A stretch of DNA of 64,000 nucleotides from Odontocerum albicorne (GCA_949825065.1 OX463846.1:7397366-7461365), one strand, 5' to 3'. Numbered from the stretch's first letter, positions 11,506 to 23,951 are shown. Numbers and translations: made by a program. Notes: generated by a model from the sequence alone, not told the origin.

Positions 11506-12260
11506 ATATTTATCTATAATTTCATATGCGTTTTAAGATGGCCACTTAATATTAACACATATATCTAGATTTAAAATCTAAGAAATAAAACGATTGTGAC
11601 TTTGGTTATGCATCACTACATATACGAGAAAATTCTTATGAATAAATTCAAATTCAATAAGTCACATTCTACTTAGAAGTTAAATCACATTTCCCTTAAA
11701 GTTTTATTTTATATATTCATCGGTAATTGGAAAAAAAACTCAGTAAAAAGTCAAAGGTTACAAATCAAGACATTTCCCTGAATTTTCAGAAATGGTTAAC
11801 GACACGGTATAAAATTTCAATAAAACTGACTAACAAAACGAACGTTCGTTTAAAAGTCCCACGTATTTTCGATACATTTACTGCAAAAACCTATTTGTAT
11901 CGAAAACACTTTTTTGAGACTTTTGATCTTCTGTTTTTCTTCAAATACAAAGGGCACAAAAAAACTTCACAGAAATAAATAATTCAAATAAAAAAAGTTG
12001 AAAAGAGGCTAACAGAGGATACAAAAGTTTTTAAATCGAATCAGCTAAACTTCTTTATTTGAAACATTTGTTTAACCCTTTTAATGCGACCCCTCTGTAT
12101 ATTTAATGTGGATAAAATACTTCGAAAACATATATTATGCTTCTAAAAATAATTCAACACCGAAGGCTTTTTTACCAATTCATTTAAGTTGATAAAAGGT
12201 TGTGTAAAGTACAATTTGGCGGGCTTATTTCTATGTTTTAATCTATTCCATGTAACGTAA
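11506..12260. other. Unassigned AT-rich region
   Basis: Nothing recognisable. The 83-codon plus-strand frame at 11727-11978 is lysine-rich and matches no family I know. Confidence 0.4.
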
Positions 12261-12261
12261 A

Positions 12262-12475
12262 TAAAAATCATAAAAGAGGAAGATCAAAAAAGGACGGTTA
12301 GATCAAATCAATCATATTTTGAAATAGGGAAATGTAAAAACCAGTAAAATATTATGGACAGCATAGGTAGAGGCAAAGTATATATGTTGAGATAGAAAAG
12401 TCTGACGCTTTATCGTATTGCTTGCCCAAACAGGGAATGGCATGATCGTATATACACATATGTAATCTTACAACC
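12262..12475 (+). pseudogene. LINE-A (RTE-like) 3' end
   Basis: A degraded GRSKKxxLDQINHIL block is followed by gatagaaaagtctgacgct and acagggaatggcatgat. The latter is the conserved terminal segment shared with the copies at 14.05, 31.85, 62.4 and 63.9 kb. Confidence 0.65.
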
Positions 12476-12744
12476 TATCAAAAAATCGTTTAAGGGGCTT
12501 TAAGAGAAAGTAGACAGTTGTTACCCATATTTAAAAGAATCTGGATTCTAACGGAAATTTTGCCCGCAATCGATAGATATAACATAAGTTGATAGACATA
12601 ACATACAAACGTCTGAACAAGTTCTCGTATATTACGGAGAATTAATTTAAAACGAGAAAACGCAACTATACAATTACTTCTTCAAGAATAAAAAATGTTG
12701 TTTTCTATTTAATATAAATAAACATTTAAAGACAAAAACATTTT

Positions 12745-13140
12745 TTTACATATATATCATACATGTCGCCTCCTTGGCATTTATACTTCTCGTGATGCAC
12801 AATCTTCTATTACTTATGGATCTCATTTTACATAATTTCAAAATATGCTCCAGTGCATCCAGCCATGTCTTTCTCGGTCTACCTCTTATACCCACATCTA
12901 GCACTGCTAAATTTTGTGTTTCCTTATTCATTCTTTCAGCAATTCTTTTTTTCACACCTTCAAACAATTTTAAAGCTACTTCTTTCATCTCATTTAAAAC
13001 ATCCCTTTGATCCATGCATTCGTTTCTGATGTCTTCATTTCACCTTCTTTCAAACTTGATACTCTACACATTTTCCTTAGAGCACACATATCCACTTAAT
13101 TCATATTACTTGTATTTTGCTTCGTATGTCAAGGTGGACA
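12745..13140 (-). pseudogene. LINE-A (RTE-like) C-terminal fragment
   Basis: The minus strand reads VDMCALRKMCRVSS, then MDQRDVLNEMKEVALKLFEG, then RGRPRKTWLDALEHILKL. This is the C-terminal order of RTE-like ORFs: a coreLRR-type block, a KxxxRxxGHVKRM-type block and a GRPRKTWLD block. The first block is the segment corresponding to the 78-bp satellite unit, present here once. An 89-codon open frame (12746-13015) survives, but the 5' side is gone. Confidence 0.75.
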
Positions 13141-13421
13141 CCAACACACTTTTATATATTGCTATTTTTGTTATGTTTTGAATTTATAAAAGATAGCTAA
13201 TAAACGTCACTCAGTAAATTCATGTGGAATAATGTATCTGAGTAAATTTAAAACAGGGATGAAAAAACTTTCACTAGGTTGTTGAAAGTGTTCTTGCCGC
13301 CTACACTGTTTGGAAACATATCCAGACTATCACGACATTATGTTGAGATAAACTTTTAAGTTTCAAACCACCACCCCTGGTTATCGACGTGAATTGTTTG
13401 ACCTATCGGGCGTAGTTCCAC

Positions 13422-13722
13422 TTGAAGTTTTTACCCATTTGACCAGAAAGGCTTTATTGTGAAAAAACAGAACAATATTTTGTAACACATACTCAGCAAT
13501 TGAACCGAATTTCTTGGAAAGAAGACATGAGATCATTCATTGAGCCACATGGTTGCTCAGTAATGCAGTATAAATTTCATCCTAAATTTAGAAACAAGTT
13601 AAATTGTTTATATAATTTACTAAAAGCAATAAAGAAAATGTTATAGAATTAAATTAAATATCTCTCTTCATACTTCCAAGCATTAAGTCCATTTTTTAAT
13701 ATTTCAACCTCAATCTATTTTT
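13422..13722 (-). mobile_element. SINE-like element, family C, copy 2
   Basis: Near-identical in layout to 11004-11312, from gaagtttttacccatttgac to tcaatctattt. B-box-like ggttcaattgc is on the minus strand. Confidence 0.7.
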
Positions 13723-13959
13723 AACCTGTCTTAGAAATAAAAACGCGTAAATTTTGTCTCAGGATACAGGATAAATTGGATAATATCTACGTTGTCATAC
13801 ACTTTGTGGATATGAAGAGCTTGCAAAAAGCCTTATTAGAAAAAACACACGCTTGATCAAAATAAGTATGTCAAAATTTTTTATAAAGAAAATAAGAAAT
13901 TACGATTTGATATTCTTAAAAGTTTAAAAATAAAAAAAAACTAGAAAAAACAATGAATA

Positions 13960-14118
13960 TTATGTTATAACATCATGATTTTGAAAGAAGAAAACGTCAA
14001 AAACAGAGAGAATTGAGGTAGAAGAGACGAATGATGTGTGACGAGATAGAAAAGTCTGGCGCTCTACTGTCACTACCTAGCTCAACAGGGCAATGGAGTT
14101 ATGGTATATATGTATGTA
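13960..14118 (+). pseudogene. LINE-A (RTE-like) 3' end
   Basis: Carries gatagaaaagtctggcgct and caacagggcaatggagttat, the conserved terminal segment of the family, on the plus strand. No coding block is readable. Confidence 0.55.
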
Positions 14119-14280
14119 CATAATTATCAATTAGATACAAGTGGGAGTTCGTTCTTTAAAATGTTCCCGTTCTCCTATTCTTCTAGCATTTGATCCATTT
14201 TTTATGACAAAAAGTTGTTTCTTTCCTTTTTTTTTCTTTTACTTTAATATTTTTCTATCCTAATATTTCATGTTGTATGA

Positions 14281-14918
14281 CAGCGGTTCACAAACAAGGG
14301 CCCGTGGATCTCCAGGGGTTCACGAGGGGCCATTAACTCTTTCGGATACTCTTACAATTATCTTCTACAATCCATTTTTATTTATTTTACACATGACAAG
14401 AAATATACAAACTTTGCGAAAAAAACAACAGGTAATTTAATTTGGACACAATATTTTAATAGATCTGGGTTTGTTGCCCTTCATTCGTCGTGTCCCCAGT
14501 AAACTAGGTTTTTGCCTGTATCTCACTGAGGACATATAGCATGAAAAAATGAATCAATACTTCTTTCCGATTTTTTATTATATAAAACCCCGTTGCACAT
14601 TCTCACCAACCTGACAAACAGTGACACTCAATTACATATGTATACATCACACGAAATCAAACTCCTCACACTTCATCACTCCAGACAGACCAAAACAAAA
14701 TATTCAATGAATTTATAATTAAAAAGCGGCATTACCCTTCGCATTAAGACGAAATATAATAATATACTCGTACATTTATTAGAAAAAAAATGTAAGTTTT
14801 TTTAAATATATTAAATAAAAAAGAGTGCACTCTTATATTTGTTTTATTTTTCATACTCATTTGATCAAGTAAAAATTTATTAGAAAAGTCGGCCAGTGAA
14901 AAAGTTTGAGAACCGCTT
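14281..14918. mobile_element. hAT-type non-autonomous element
   Basis: The left end reads cagcggttcacaaac and the right end gtttgagaaccgct. This is the cagcggttctcaaac-type terminal repeat typical of hAT elements. The flanking octamers ttgtatga and ttatacgg match at 5 of 8 positions, compatible with a decayed 8-bp duplication. No transposase frame is present. An internal block of about 320 bp (14390-14710) recurs at 55770-56085 outside this element, so it may itself be an insertion. Confidence 0.7.
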
Positions 14919-15184
14919 TTATACGGTATAATAAAAAAAATGTTTGTTAGTTTTGTACAAAAATAAAAACCTTGAAAAAAAAGGAAACAAGTCAACTTAT
15001 AGAAGGAGTAAAATGCAAAGTTTGAATAAAAAACTTTTGAGTTTGGTGCCGTAAAGTAAATGTTTGAATAATAACGAAGTAAAATATATCATCCCAAACA
15101 CTCCATCACATCGTCATGCAAAGCAGAACCCACTTCATTAGAGTTTACGTAAGATTTTCTGAAAACTGAAATAACTCAAAACTT

Positions 15185-15475
15185 AACTAATTACTTTGTG
15201 GAATTTTGAATCTTTGACTTGCTGACTGAACATAATATCAATTTCCAGGCAGTTAAGTAACATTGCTGATACAGATACACCTTTATTTTCTATAAGATAA
15301 GACAGTAATCAGGTTAATGTTTTCTAAATTTAAATAATCACTTTATTGAAATTATAATTTTTGACTTGCTGACTTGGCATAAAGCTCATGTAAAGCAGTC
15401 AAATAATTCTTACGGAGACAGATTTCACTTTTATTTTTCTATTAGATTACACGATAATTATTTTGGTATACGAGT
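15185..15475. repeat. Tandem duplication, two units of about 145 bp
   Basis: Both halves share, in order, ttgacttgctgact, a cagtcaa/cagttaa block, agatacac/agattt, and ttattttctataaga/ttatttttctattaga. Divergence is high. Confidence 0.6.
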
Positions 15476-15789
15476 GGAACTTTGAAAAGGTCTCCTGATT
15501 TTCCTTGCCTCAATTCACCCAACCACACATCTAAGGATTTTTGAACGCTTGGCTTTCCGTAGGTCGGTGGCTTATTGAAAACTCTTGGACCAAAAACGTT
15601 CAAAATTTCTTTCAGCTAACGTAGCTCTTATTTGTATTGTAACTAACATGGCTTTTGAGGAAATCTATGTTTCGTGCTGTAGTAGGTATGTTTTAATTTA
15701 TAAATAACTTTATCAGCAAGGTTTGATTTTTAAGGTTTTAACTTTTTATGTAAAGAAATATAGCATTTATTTTTTAGGTATTGAAATAT

Positions 15790-16030
15790 TGTGTGAATAA
15801 AGTGACTTCCATTTGTGCTCCATTAAACGATTTCCATTAATGCCCAGTAGAGTGATTACCACGTGTTGTCAATTAAATGTTATCCATGAATGCTTAATTG
15901 AGAGATATCAATTTGTGCTTTATTGAGTGATTTACATCTGTGTTCAGTTTAGTGATTTCTATTTGAGCTCGATTAAGGTATTTCTGTTTTTTGTTCAATC
16001 GAGTTATTCCATTTGTTCTTTAATGTGTTA
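15790..16030. repeat. Degenerate tandem repeat of about 30 bp
   Basis: Variants of agtgatttccatttgtgct recur about eight times (for example near 15800, 15825, 15925 and 15950). Decay is strong. Confidence 0.6.
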
Positions 16031-16384
16031 TACGAGTATTTCAATATATACAGGATATAGTTTGTTGAAAAAAATAAAAACCATTTTTGCCAAAAAATCA
16101 GACGATTTAATTAGCACTTTTTATGAAGATACGAACGTACCACATACTATATACACATATGAAAAAAATATCAAAACTACATTGTTTTCGATAATAACCC
16201 CCTATTTTTTTCTAAAAAATTAGTTTTTTGAACTCATTATTTTTCAAATTATCTAAATGATCTATCTATAAAAATTTTCATTGGAATTAGCTGCTTTATT
16301 GTATAAAATTTATGTTATTTGCATTACAACCAGTTGGACTTATTAGCAATATTTCACTAACATAATCAATTTATTTCATCCAAC

Positions 16385-16930
16385 CAGAAAATTCACATAC
16401 TGTCACTATTGCATAATATCCTTAACCGTCCCGCCACCCCTTCTTATCTCGCCGAGAATATTCAGCATCTCCGATTATACACTTGCGCAACGCTTTAAGA
16501 GAGATTATTTATTGGCTTTCCCAGTTCGTTGCTCTTCTTTTTTAATATCGCCCTTTATTGTCCATGCAGTGAAACTCTGCAACTAGTTACAAACTAACGT
16601 TAGACTCGCTCCGTCATTGGTATGTTATAAAAAACGACTGAAAAACTCTTAATTTCATGTCAGTAAGTAATATAATGTGTTTCAATCCTGATTTTTATTT
16701 CCTCTCCGCCACATCTTCGTTTTCTTATGGTTGATGATATCTCATTTTTGTTTTTACCATATATTATGGGAGTATATTGTTCATGTAAAGATGATAATCA
16801 TTTGAATATTTTTGGCTAATTTGTAACTTCCTCTTATTTATTTGTGTTTGGTTGGTTGGAAATGGTTTCCATCTGATAATAATCCCACTACATTGTTTTT
16901 CAATGAAGTGTAAAAAGAAATAAAATAAAA
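16385..16930 (+). pseudogene. LINE-B ORF2 C-terminus and 3' UTR (CR1/Jockey-like)
   Basis: The plus strand corresponds codon for codon to the minus-strand copy at 31444-31755: a TVPPPLLISPRI block, SPFIVHAVKLCN, then QTNVRLAPSLVCYKKRLKN. These are the last about 100 codons of a CR1/Jockey-type ORF2, where the AVRLWNxLP-type motif is diagnostic. The frame has stops. Downstream come gttgatgatatctcatt and a terminal segment ggttggttggaaatgg... ending tcaatgaagtg. That terminal segment resembles the tail of SINE family A. Confidence 0.75.
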
Positions 16931-16939
16931 GATGCTTTA

Positions 16940-17052
16940 CACAGTGCGTAAAAAAAGAACTGAAACCTTTTTTAAGGTTCCATCGAGAATCAAATTCAAA
17001 ATCCTTGGGTAGGAAGTTGAATATTCTACTTACCAAACCACGAAGGTTGATT
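16940..17052 (-). mobile_element. SINE family A, head only
   Basis: The minus strand starts caaccttcgtggtttggtaag (A-box region) and contains a B-box-like tttgattctcgatgg, then aaaaaaggtttcag. It lies against the LINE-B 3' end on one side and the Helitron terminus on the other. Confidence 0.65.
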
Positions 17053-17064
17053 TTTATTCAAATA

Positions 17065-20000
17065 CTAGCTGTACCCGGCCACGCGTTGCTGTGGCTCAGT
17101 CTGGTTAAATGGAAAAGAAAGAAAAGAAAAAGCATACGTTTTTAATATGTTTAATTTCATAATGCTTGTGGGTATACAATATTTTTGATGTCTTTCAGCC
17201 ACTCTTAGTTTGTCGCGTTTATCGCCGTGCTCGCAAATGATCGTATCCCTCCAAGAGGTCAATTCACGATATGATTTGAATTCAAATGAAAGATCGATTG
17301 CACTGAAAAAGAAGAAAGAAAGTTATAACAAAAAAATATAAAATTGAGAAACATTAAAAAAGGGAACTGAATAATATTATTAAGTTCGTAGACGTCTTTG
17401 TTCTTGGCGGCAGCAATAGCTCGTTCACTATGCCAATCGTGATTCTTATAATTGATTTAAATGTAGGGAAATACTTTTTCACCAATTCTTCTTTTGACGT
17501 CACAATCAGTGATACAGTAGTCTTTTCGCCAACGCGTCATTTTTACATAACGTGAAGAAAGCAGTTAACGTTGTAGCTGGTGGATTCAGGGCTATTTGTT
17601 GCACATTTGCAGCTGTGAAATAAACGCGTTGTCCATTTTCTAGATGTACTGCTAAGTGAACAACAGCTGGCGTTCATGTATGGGAAATGAAAGAATTCGC
17701 TTTACAGCTTCATTGCTGCTTATGTATCTTCCAGCCTGATACTGTGCGATTTCATCGATATGTATAACCGCATTCCCATCCCGCATTCTGGTTGCACGCC
17801 AAAAACTGCCATGTAGCTGCCTTTATTCACGTACTTACAAATGTATTTGATCGATTCAACGGGGTTACAGTATTCCACGTTTATGTGCGCTTTGTATGTT
17901 TTTGAATAGCAAAGGCGAATATGGAACAACCCAATGGTTGTCTACTTCGATGTCACCGTTTCACATATGTATGGTTGCTAATTTCCCGCCCTCTTCTGTT
18001 GATCTTCTTCTGTATAAAGGATATCCATCGTTTCCTGTAACTGTGTTGGATACTAATGCTCGAGGATATCGTTTAGATCATTTTCCGTCTATCATGCATT
18101 GTGAATTTGGATTCAGTGTACCGCAAGGTCCATGTATCATATTTTTCGTCACAACTTCATGCAAATCCTTATCGACGTCGGCATCGGTTATTTCAGCGCA
18201 CATTACATTGTCGATTTTGTTTGAAGTGATTTTGTTATAGATCCAGATTAGTACTATATATTCGCATGAGGCCATCCTCTCTTTTGCCATTCCACTGAAT
18301 ATATCCAGCAACGCACAGACCCAAACACTTCATGTTTTACCATGAGCTGTTGTATATCGTCCCAAGCTGGATTGCATGTGAATGTAGTGAATAGGTCTGG
18401 ACATCCGTAGTAATGAACATACGCAATTGCATATTGAGCGTACTCGTGCATATGACGTAGACTGCCTGTTTATGAAGATGGCCAAATCGTTAGTCTTCCA
18501 ACGTTAGTTGTATTACCGTCATTTACAACTGCATCTCGCAAATGAACGTATTCTTCAGAGCGAAGCTTGGTTTGATTAAAACGGATGAATATCAAACTAA
18601 TTTTAAAAATCTACATTTCTACATACGATTTGATATATTTTGAAATATAAACATAGAGATAAAATTAAACTCTATATAAAAAAAGATTTGATATTTGTAC
18701 ATTTGATATTCCTAATGACCTATTTCAGTCACTATCAGCCTGTCGCGTACATTCTCTTGAGAACGAACCAGTTCTGAAACTGCAGAACGCGATCGCCGTG
18801 CTCGCAACCGTGCATCCTCAAGTCTGGCTACACGTTTTTCTGCTGCTTCCTCGACATTTTGATGAACTAAAGCAGATAGATTGCACTGAAAAAGAAGAAA
18901 GAAAGTTATAGCAAAAACATATAAAATTGTAAACCTTTAAAAATATGAGTGAAACATTAAGTTATGAGACAATGAAATTTCCGTTCCCAATTTCCAGCAA
19001 TTGATGTGAGAATATCTCAGCTGATCAATCGTTTTGCAGCTGGACACGCATTTGTCAAATATTTGTCCAATAGGAGTATTGTTAATGAAATCCGGAGATA
19101 ATTGGAACGAATTAAATGTTAAGCAAAGAGAGAGGTTATTGGAATTAATTAAATGTTAAGGAAAGACATTGCAAACATTGCAAACTACGCACGAATTTAA
19201 TTTGGATGTGACATGTTTGATCGCGTCATTAATGAACAATAAATATCGATTCTAATAAATAGCAAGTTATTTAGATAAATACATTACAAAAAACAAACAA
19301 TAATGACACATTAATACATCTTTTTACAAATTAGCAAAAATTTGTCACTTCGTTTAAAATAAATATGACGTTTGTCAAAAATGTACATACCAGCATCACG
19401 TTATCTCTGTGAAGCAAATGATCGCGTCACTCCAAGAGATCAATTCACGATATGATTTGAATTCAAACGAAAATCAATCAAAACAATTAAATTTTACCGC
19501 TAATTGAACAGAAAAATAAAAAAATAAATTAAAAATACTAAGTGAAAAAGATATTCTTAGAGGTAGATATGTCAACAACGCACATTACGAAATGAAAATG
19601 GCGGATAAATTAACGCAGATGGCGCTATACAAAAAAAATTATATAATAAAATAATATTTTATATAATTAAAATAGTAAAGCTATAAATAATTAAATAATT
19701 ATTTAAAAATAATAAATTTAATATAAATATAAAAATATTAATATATTTAATATTAAATTTCATTTTATTAAGTGTATTATATTATTATTTATTATTGTTT
19801 ATTATTAAAAATAAAAAAAATAATTTTTTTATTAAATTAAAAGAGACTTTCTTGAATTAAATTCCACAGAACCATTTCCTAATCCTAAAAAAATCGTTAA
19901 CAAATCGAAAAAAAGCAATGCATAAAATCAACTTTTCCTAAGATCTAAGAAATTTCACTTCTACCACGTGAGAGTATCACGCATCTGTTTTTTTATACAT

Positions 20001-20737
20001 ACTATATAAGTTATATTTATTTTAGCGATCCTCGATCTTTTTATACATATAAGTTATTGTTATATCTTTATTTTAGATCATTTTATAAATATAAGCTATA
20101 TTTGTTTTAGCGATTATATTTATTTTAACGATACTCGAAATATTTGAAAACAGATAAAATTTTAGTTGGATATTTTTTACAAATTTAGTATTAGTTCTGT
20201 CAAATATATTTCCTGCGCTTGCGCTATAAAGTCCTGATTCAGCCATATTAAGATTTTCTCAAGCTGCTATGACACAATGGAACTTATCCTTATTAACACA
20301 AATGTTAGTTTGACGTATCTTGGATTCTAACCTATTTTTCCTCTGTAATAAATTTATTATCAGTTCGTGTCTCGACTCAAAAATAAAACATTTATTATAT
20401 ATAAAATTTATTATTTATTTTTAAACATTAAATTATTAAATATTTTATTTATATAGACTAAAAATTAAATATTTGATATAAACTCCGAAACGTCGAAAAT
20501 GAAATTTGACATGTGTCACAAATCTAGTTAGTCATTGTCCCCGACAGGTTCGCATAGATATTTGTTTTTGATTTAAAAATTTTATTATATACACTGATAT
20601 TTATATATAAATAAAAATGAAAAAACATTTCCGTTGACGAATATCAACTTTACTCAAAATTTCAAAGCAATCGGTAGAGAACTTCCGGAGATTAGCTGCC
20701 TTCAATTAACGAACATTTACATTTTTATTTATATAGA
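17065..20737 (-). mobile_element. Helitron with both termini placed; internally decayed
   Basis: On the minus strand the element would begin TCTATATAAATAAAAATG at 20737 and end with CTAG at 17068-17065. A 5-bp-stem hairpin (gccac/gtggc, 17078-17095) lies about 9 bp inside that end. Flanking bases are A and T, as expected for Helitron insertion between A and T. The interior holds a broken Rep coding region (17500-18580), three partial copies of a module around ttcacgatatgatttgaatt / gcactgaaaaagaagaaaga (about 17240, 18870 and 19430), and a nearly pure AT stretch (19625-19870). No helicase region is visible. Confidence 0.75.
17500..18580 (-). pseudogene. Helitron Rep (HUH endonuclease) fragment
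   Basis: Minus-strand reading gives, in order, GRLTIWPSS, HEYAQYAIAYVHYYGCPDLF, TFTCNPAWDDI, EWQKRGWPHANI, EVVTKNMIHGPCGTLNPNS, SIKYICKYVNKG and AFFTLCKNDALAKRLLYH. This is the Helitron Rep order: FTCNPxW motif, HUH motif, HGPCG motif, then the YxxxYxxKG tyrosine motif. Two tyrosines of the last motif remain, but the second histidine of the HUH motif is asparagine (about 18262) and an in-frame stop follows two codons later. Other frameshifts occur at about 18250, 18080 and 17900. A functional protein is excluded. Confidence 0.85.
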
Positions 20738-20756
20738 TTTATTTAAAAATTAAAGG

Positions 20757-20975
20757 ACGACCTCCGTGGCCTAGTTGATAAGACTTTTACCTTCCAGCTC
20801 GGAGGATGCGGAATCGATTTCCGTTCGAATCTAGATTTTTATAAAAAGGATTTCAGTCTTGGTTTCGCTTAAGGTTTCTTAAACATATTTTTGGTCAGTT
20901 AGAAGATATTGCCAAATGGCAATAAGTCCGCCAAGTTGTACTGTATACAGTGAAATTGTTATACAATACAATAAT
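20757..20975 (+). mobile_element. tRNA-derived SINE family A, full length
   Basis: The head is gacgacctccgtggcctagt (A-box tggcctagttg) followed by ccagctcggaggatgcgg and a B-box-like gttcgaatct. The body is ggatttcagtcttggttt, and the tail caaatggcaataagtccgcc runs to tgtatacagtgaaattg. It sits about 20 bp outside the Helitron terminus. Confidence 0.85.
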
Positions 20976-21385
20976 AACGCTCGCACGTGTATATCCAAGT
21001 AACAGACTTAACATGAATATAATATTGTAAAAGCTTTTTAGAATTTTGTATATATCGCCGTGTTTGAAGTCACCTTTCATATTCAAAATTAATTTTATAA
21101 TATCCCATAAAAAGTATAAGTCTGCTTTAAAGTCTACATTGAGTTGAGAAAAAGTTTATGCGAGTCCCGTAAAGTGACTTATAAAGCTGCTAAAAGGGGA
21201 TCAGCAGATTATTTTCCCTATACCTCAAGTTCCCCTACAGAAATTATGTACTCAACGTTTAAAAGCTGAAATTCTGAGATTAAAACAGGGAAAAAATCTT
21301 TTACTCGTGTAGTCATGTAACACAAAACCTCTATACTGTATAAAACAGTCCCAAATGAGAAGCAGTAATACATTTAACTATTCTT

Positions 21386-21680
21386 AACAACCTCCATGGC
21401 TTAGTTAGTAAGACGTTTTGTTTCCCCCCCCGGGGGTTTTGGGTTCGATTTCCGATATAAAAAGTAATTATAAAGAATACCAAGCTTGAAAAAGTGTTTG
21501 TTAAGTAACAATATTTCACGCGTTAGATCTTTGCTAGTGGTGTTGCTGTTTCATGTACGTGAAGTATTGTCAACACGTGTTATTCCAAACCGCGAGTTTT
21601 TGCGTACTCAAGTGGTTCTAAGCCCGAAGACTCAATGATTGAATCTAATTGTAATCGATAATAACTTCTCATTGCATCCT
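21386..21680 (+). mobile_element. SINE family A head with alternative tail (subfamily A2)
   Basis: The A-box region is cctccatggcttagttagta and the B-box is gggttcgatttcc. Instead of the usual tail the body continues with cacgcgttagatctttgc, tagtggtgttgctgtttc and attccaaaccgcgag. This order is shared with 61830-62095 (plus) and, inverted, with 27545-27795. Confidence 0.65.
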
Positions 21681-21916
21681 CAAAGTCTCAAATTGGATAT
21701 CTAAATAATAAAAATCATTTATCTAAATGATATCTAAATGATAAAAATCATATTAAGCTAAAATTCAAGTAAATAAATTATCTGGGTGACTTCACCGCGT
21801 AAAAAAACACATTCTTGATGGGGGTGTGTTATCAGTAATGGGGGTTGGTTTTTTCAAACCGGTAGCATCAAATTTCTTGGTATCTATCTACCTTGATATT
21901 AAATTCTCTTTTGAGT

Positions 21917-22299
21917 CAGCGGCGGCTGGTCTAGAGGTGCATTGTTGCGCTGAACCGGGGAAATAATTAGCATTAATTAAATTATTTAATCGCAAATACG
22001 ACTCCAAAAAATGTTAAATATTTGTATAGATTAAATATGTATATGAATACTGACAAATAGAACGAGTTGTTTTATTTAAATGAAAATTCAAAAAAAAATT
22101 CAAAAAATATTATTTTCAAATTGACCGGCCAAGTTTGCCAACACTGCCGGAGCGATCTCCAATACACACCGGACGGAAACACAAATTCATATAGGGAAAA
22201 CAGAGACATACAGTAAACCGTGAGAAAGTGATATTTCATATTCGCTCAGAGTCTCGAGGTGCGTTGGTGGTCAGCGCACCTCGAGATCAGCCGCCGCTG
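21917..22299. mobile_element. hAT-type MITE, copy 1
   Basis: Left end cagcggcggctggtctagag; right end ctcgagatcagccgccgctg. The interior (attgaccggccaagtttgcc, ccggagcgatctccaatac) matches copy 2 at 23952-24339 throughout. The flanks ttttgagt and cttttgac share TTTTGA, consistent with a decayed 8-bp duplication. There is no coding capacity. Confidence 0.85.
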
Positions 22300-23400
22300 C
22301 TTTTGACAGATAAATATGTTTGACAGATAAATAAGAGCTTATACCTATATATTCAATGCAATATATACGTATAAAAATAAATATATAAACCCTTTGATAA
22401 GATAAATTATCACTTAAATGCACTAGATTATAAAAGCTTATAAAGGCATATATACTCTGCTCAGCTTAAAAGCAAAGTGACGCAGTTTCCCTTCGTTTTA
22501 GTCTACAAAAAGTTTCATGTTATCTCCTTCACGACACATGCCTCCCGGAGTAACTTTGTCCAACAAAAAGTTTATTAAATGGTTTGATCAACGTTTATTG
22601 CCGAAGTTTCAACTAATTTACAGCTTATCTTTTGTCACATGTGTACCTTAAAAAGTTTCAGTAGTAAAAAATAAATATTTCAGTGACTAAAAACGAAAAG
22701 TTTTTCAAATTATCCGCTTATTTGTCTGAAGAAAATTCTTGAGGAAAAAATATCAAATGATATTTTTTTGCTTATGAATACATACCTCGAATGTGTTTTC
22801 TTGTTTTTCTCTCTGAGGAATCTTTTTTTTTTCAAGATGAGATCAAGCTTTTGTTATACGAGTATTTGTATTATTTTTCTCTCCTCTCATCTTGGAATAT
22901 TTTCTCGATCATACGGATTTTGATAAATATATTTTTTGTATATTTTTCACTTGAATAGCCGTTTTCTACTATTTACACAAGTATAAAAAAATATTGTCGA
23001 AATATGAAAATGATCACTGTTTTCACAAGATTCCCTAAGAGAATTATTCGATTTTAAATAATGTTTTATTTTATTTAAATAAACTGTCGTGAGACTATAA
23101 ATTCAGTAAAATAAAAAAAAAAGAACAACATACTTAATAAGAGGATAATAAGTAATAAAAATACGATGATACAAAAAATCAGTATGGTTTATTCCCGGAA
23201 ATAATAATAATGATTGTTTATTCATGAGTTTTTAAAGAACACCGTAATTATGAAAATTATACAAAAAGTAAGATCAAACTCAAATAAAAACTAAAATCAA
23301 GTGAAAACATCAAAATTTGAACAGTGAAAACGAAAACACTTTTAAGTACATACAACCTTAAAAAAATGTACACATCGATGAAAAAATTTCCGTTACAGAT
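22300..23400. other. Unassigned AT-rich region
   Basis: No coding region or recognised element. Confidence 0.4.
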
Positions 23401-23404
23401 GATC

Positions 23405-23505
23405 ATGGATTGCTAGTTGATTGAAAAAAAATGCCCTGTAGCCATAAATCCACCAAGTGTATTGGCATGAAAGTGTAAGTAAGTAAATAAATAAATCAAA
23501 ACTGC
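23405..23505 (+). mobile_element. LINE-B/SINE-A type 3' tail fragment
   Basis: Contains tgctagttgattgaaa, gccataaatccaccaagtg and a terminal taagtaaataaataaat. It resembles the tails of LINE-B and SINE family A; no head or coding part is attached. Confidence 0.45.
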
Positions 23506-23951
23506 TCTCTCCAATCATATATAAGAGAATGTCGACACCTTAGTAGGGTGACCACACAGTGAAGTTGTAAACTGCATCGAAATTCCTGCACAATTTTAAC
23601 ATTAATTCCAGCTAAAGGATACTCCATAGTGATGATACTTCTCACACAAGGAACAAATACAAAAAATAAGGCTTCAATTGTAAACTTGTATCTAACAAGC
23701 CTATTTATATATATTTTGACAAATAAAGAGGCTGTTAAAAGTACATGAACTAATAAGATTGAGACAATTTAGTTTGGTCTTTAATCAGAAATTGCAAACT
23801 TAGGATAGAATACTGTTTATATAAATACACGTATGTATATATCATTAGGTATTAAAAAGCCAATAGCATCCAATATCTATCAATAACTCTTAATGTTGAA
23901 GAGTTCTCTATGTTTTCACGTAGTTACTTCATATATTATGTTATATATATT

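Noticed and set aside
20757..20840. tRNA gene
   Set aside because: A- and B-box-like words are present but no cloverleaf forms, and the same head is attached to a repeated SINE body at many loci.
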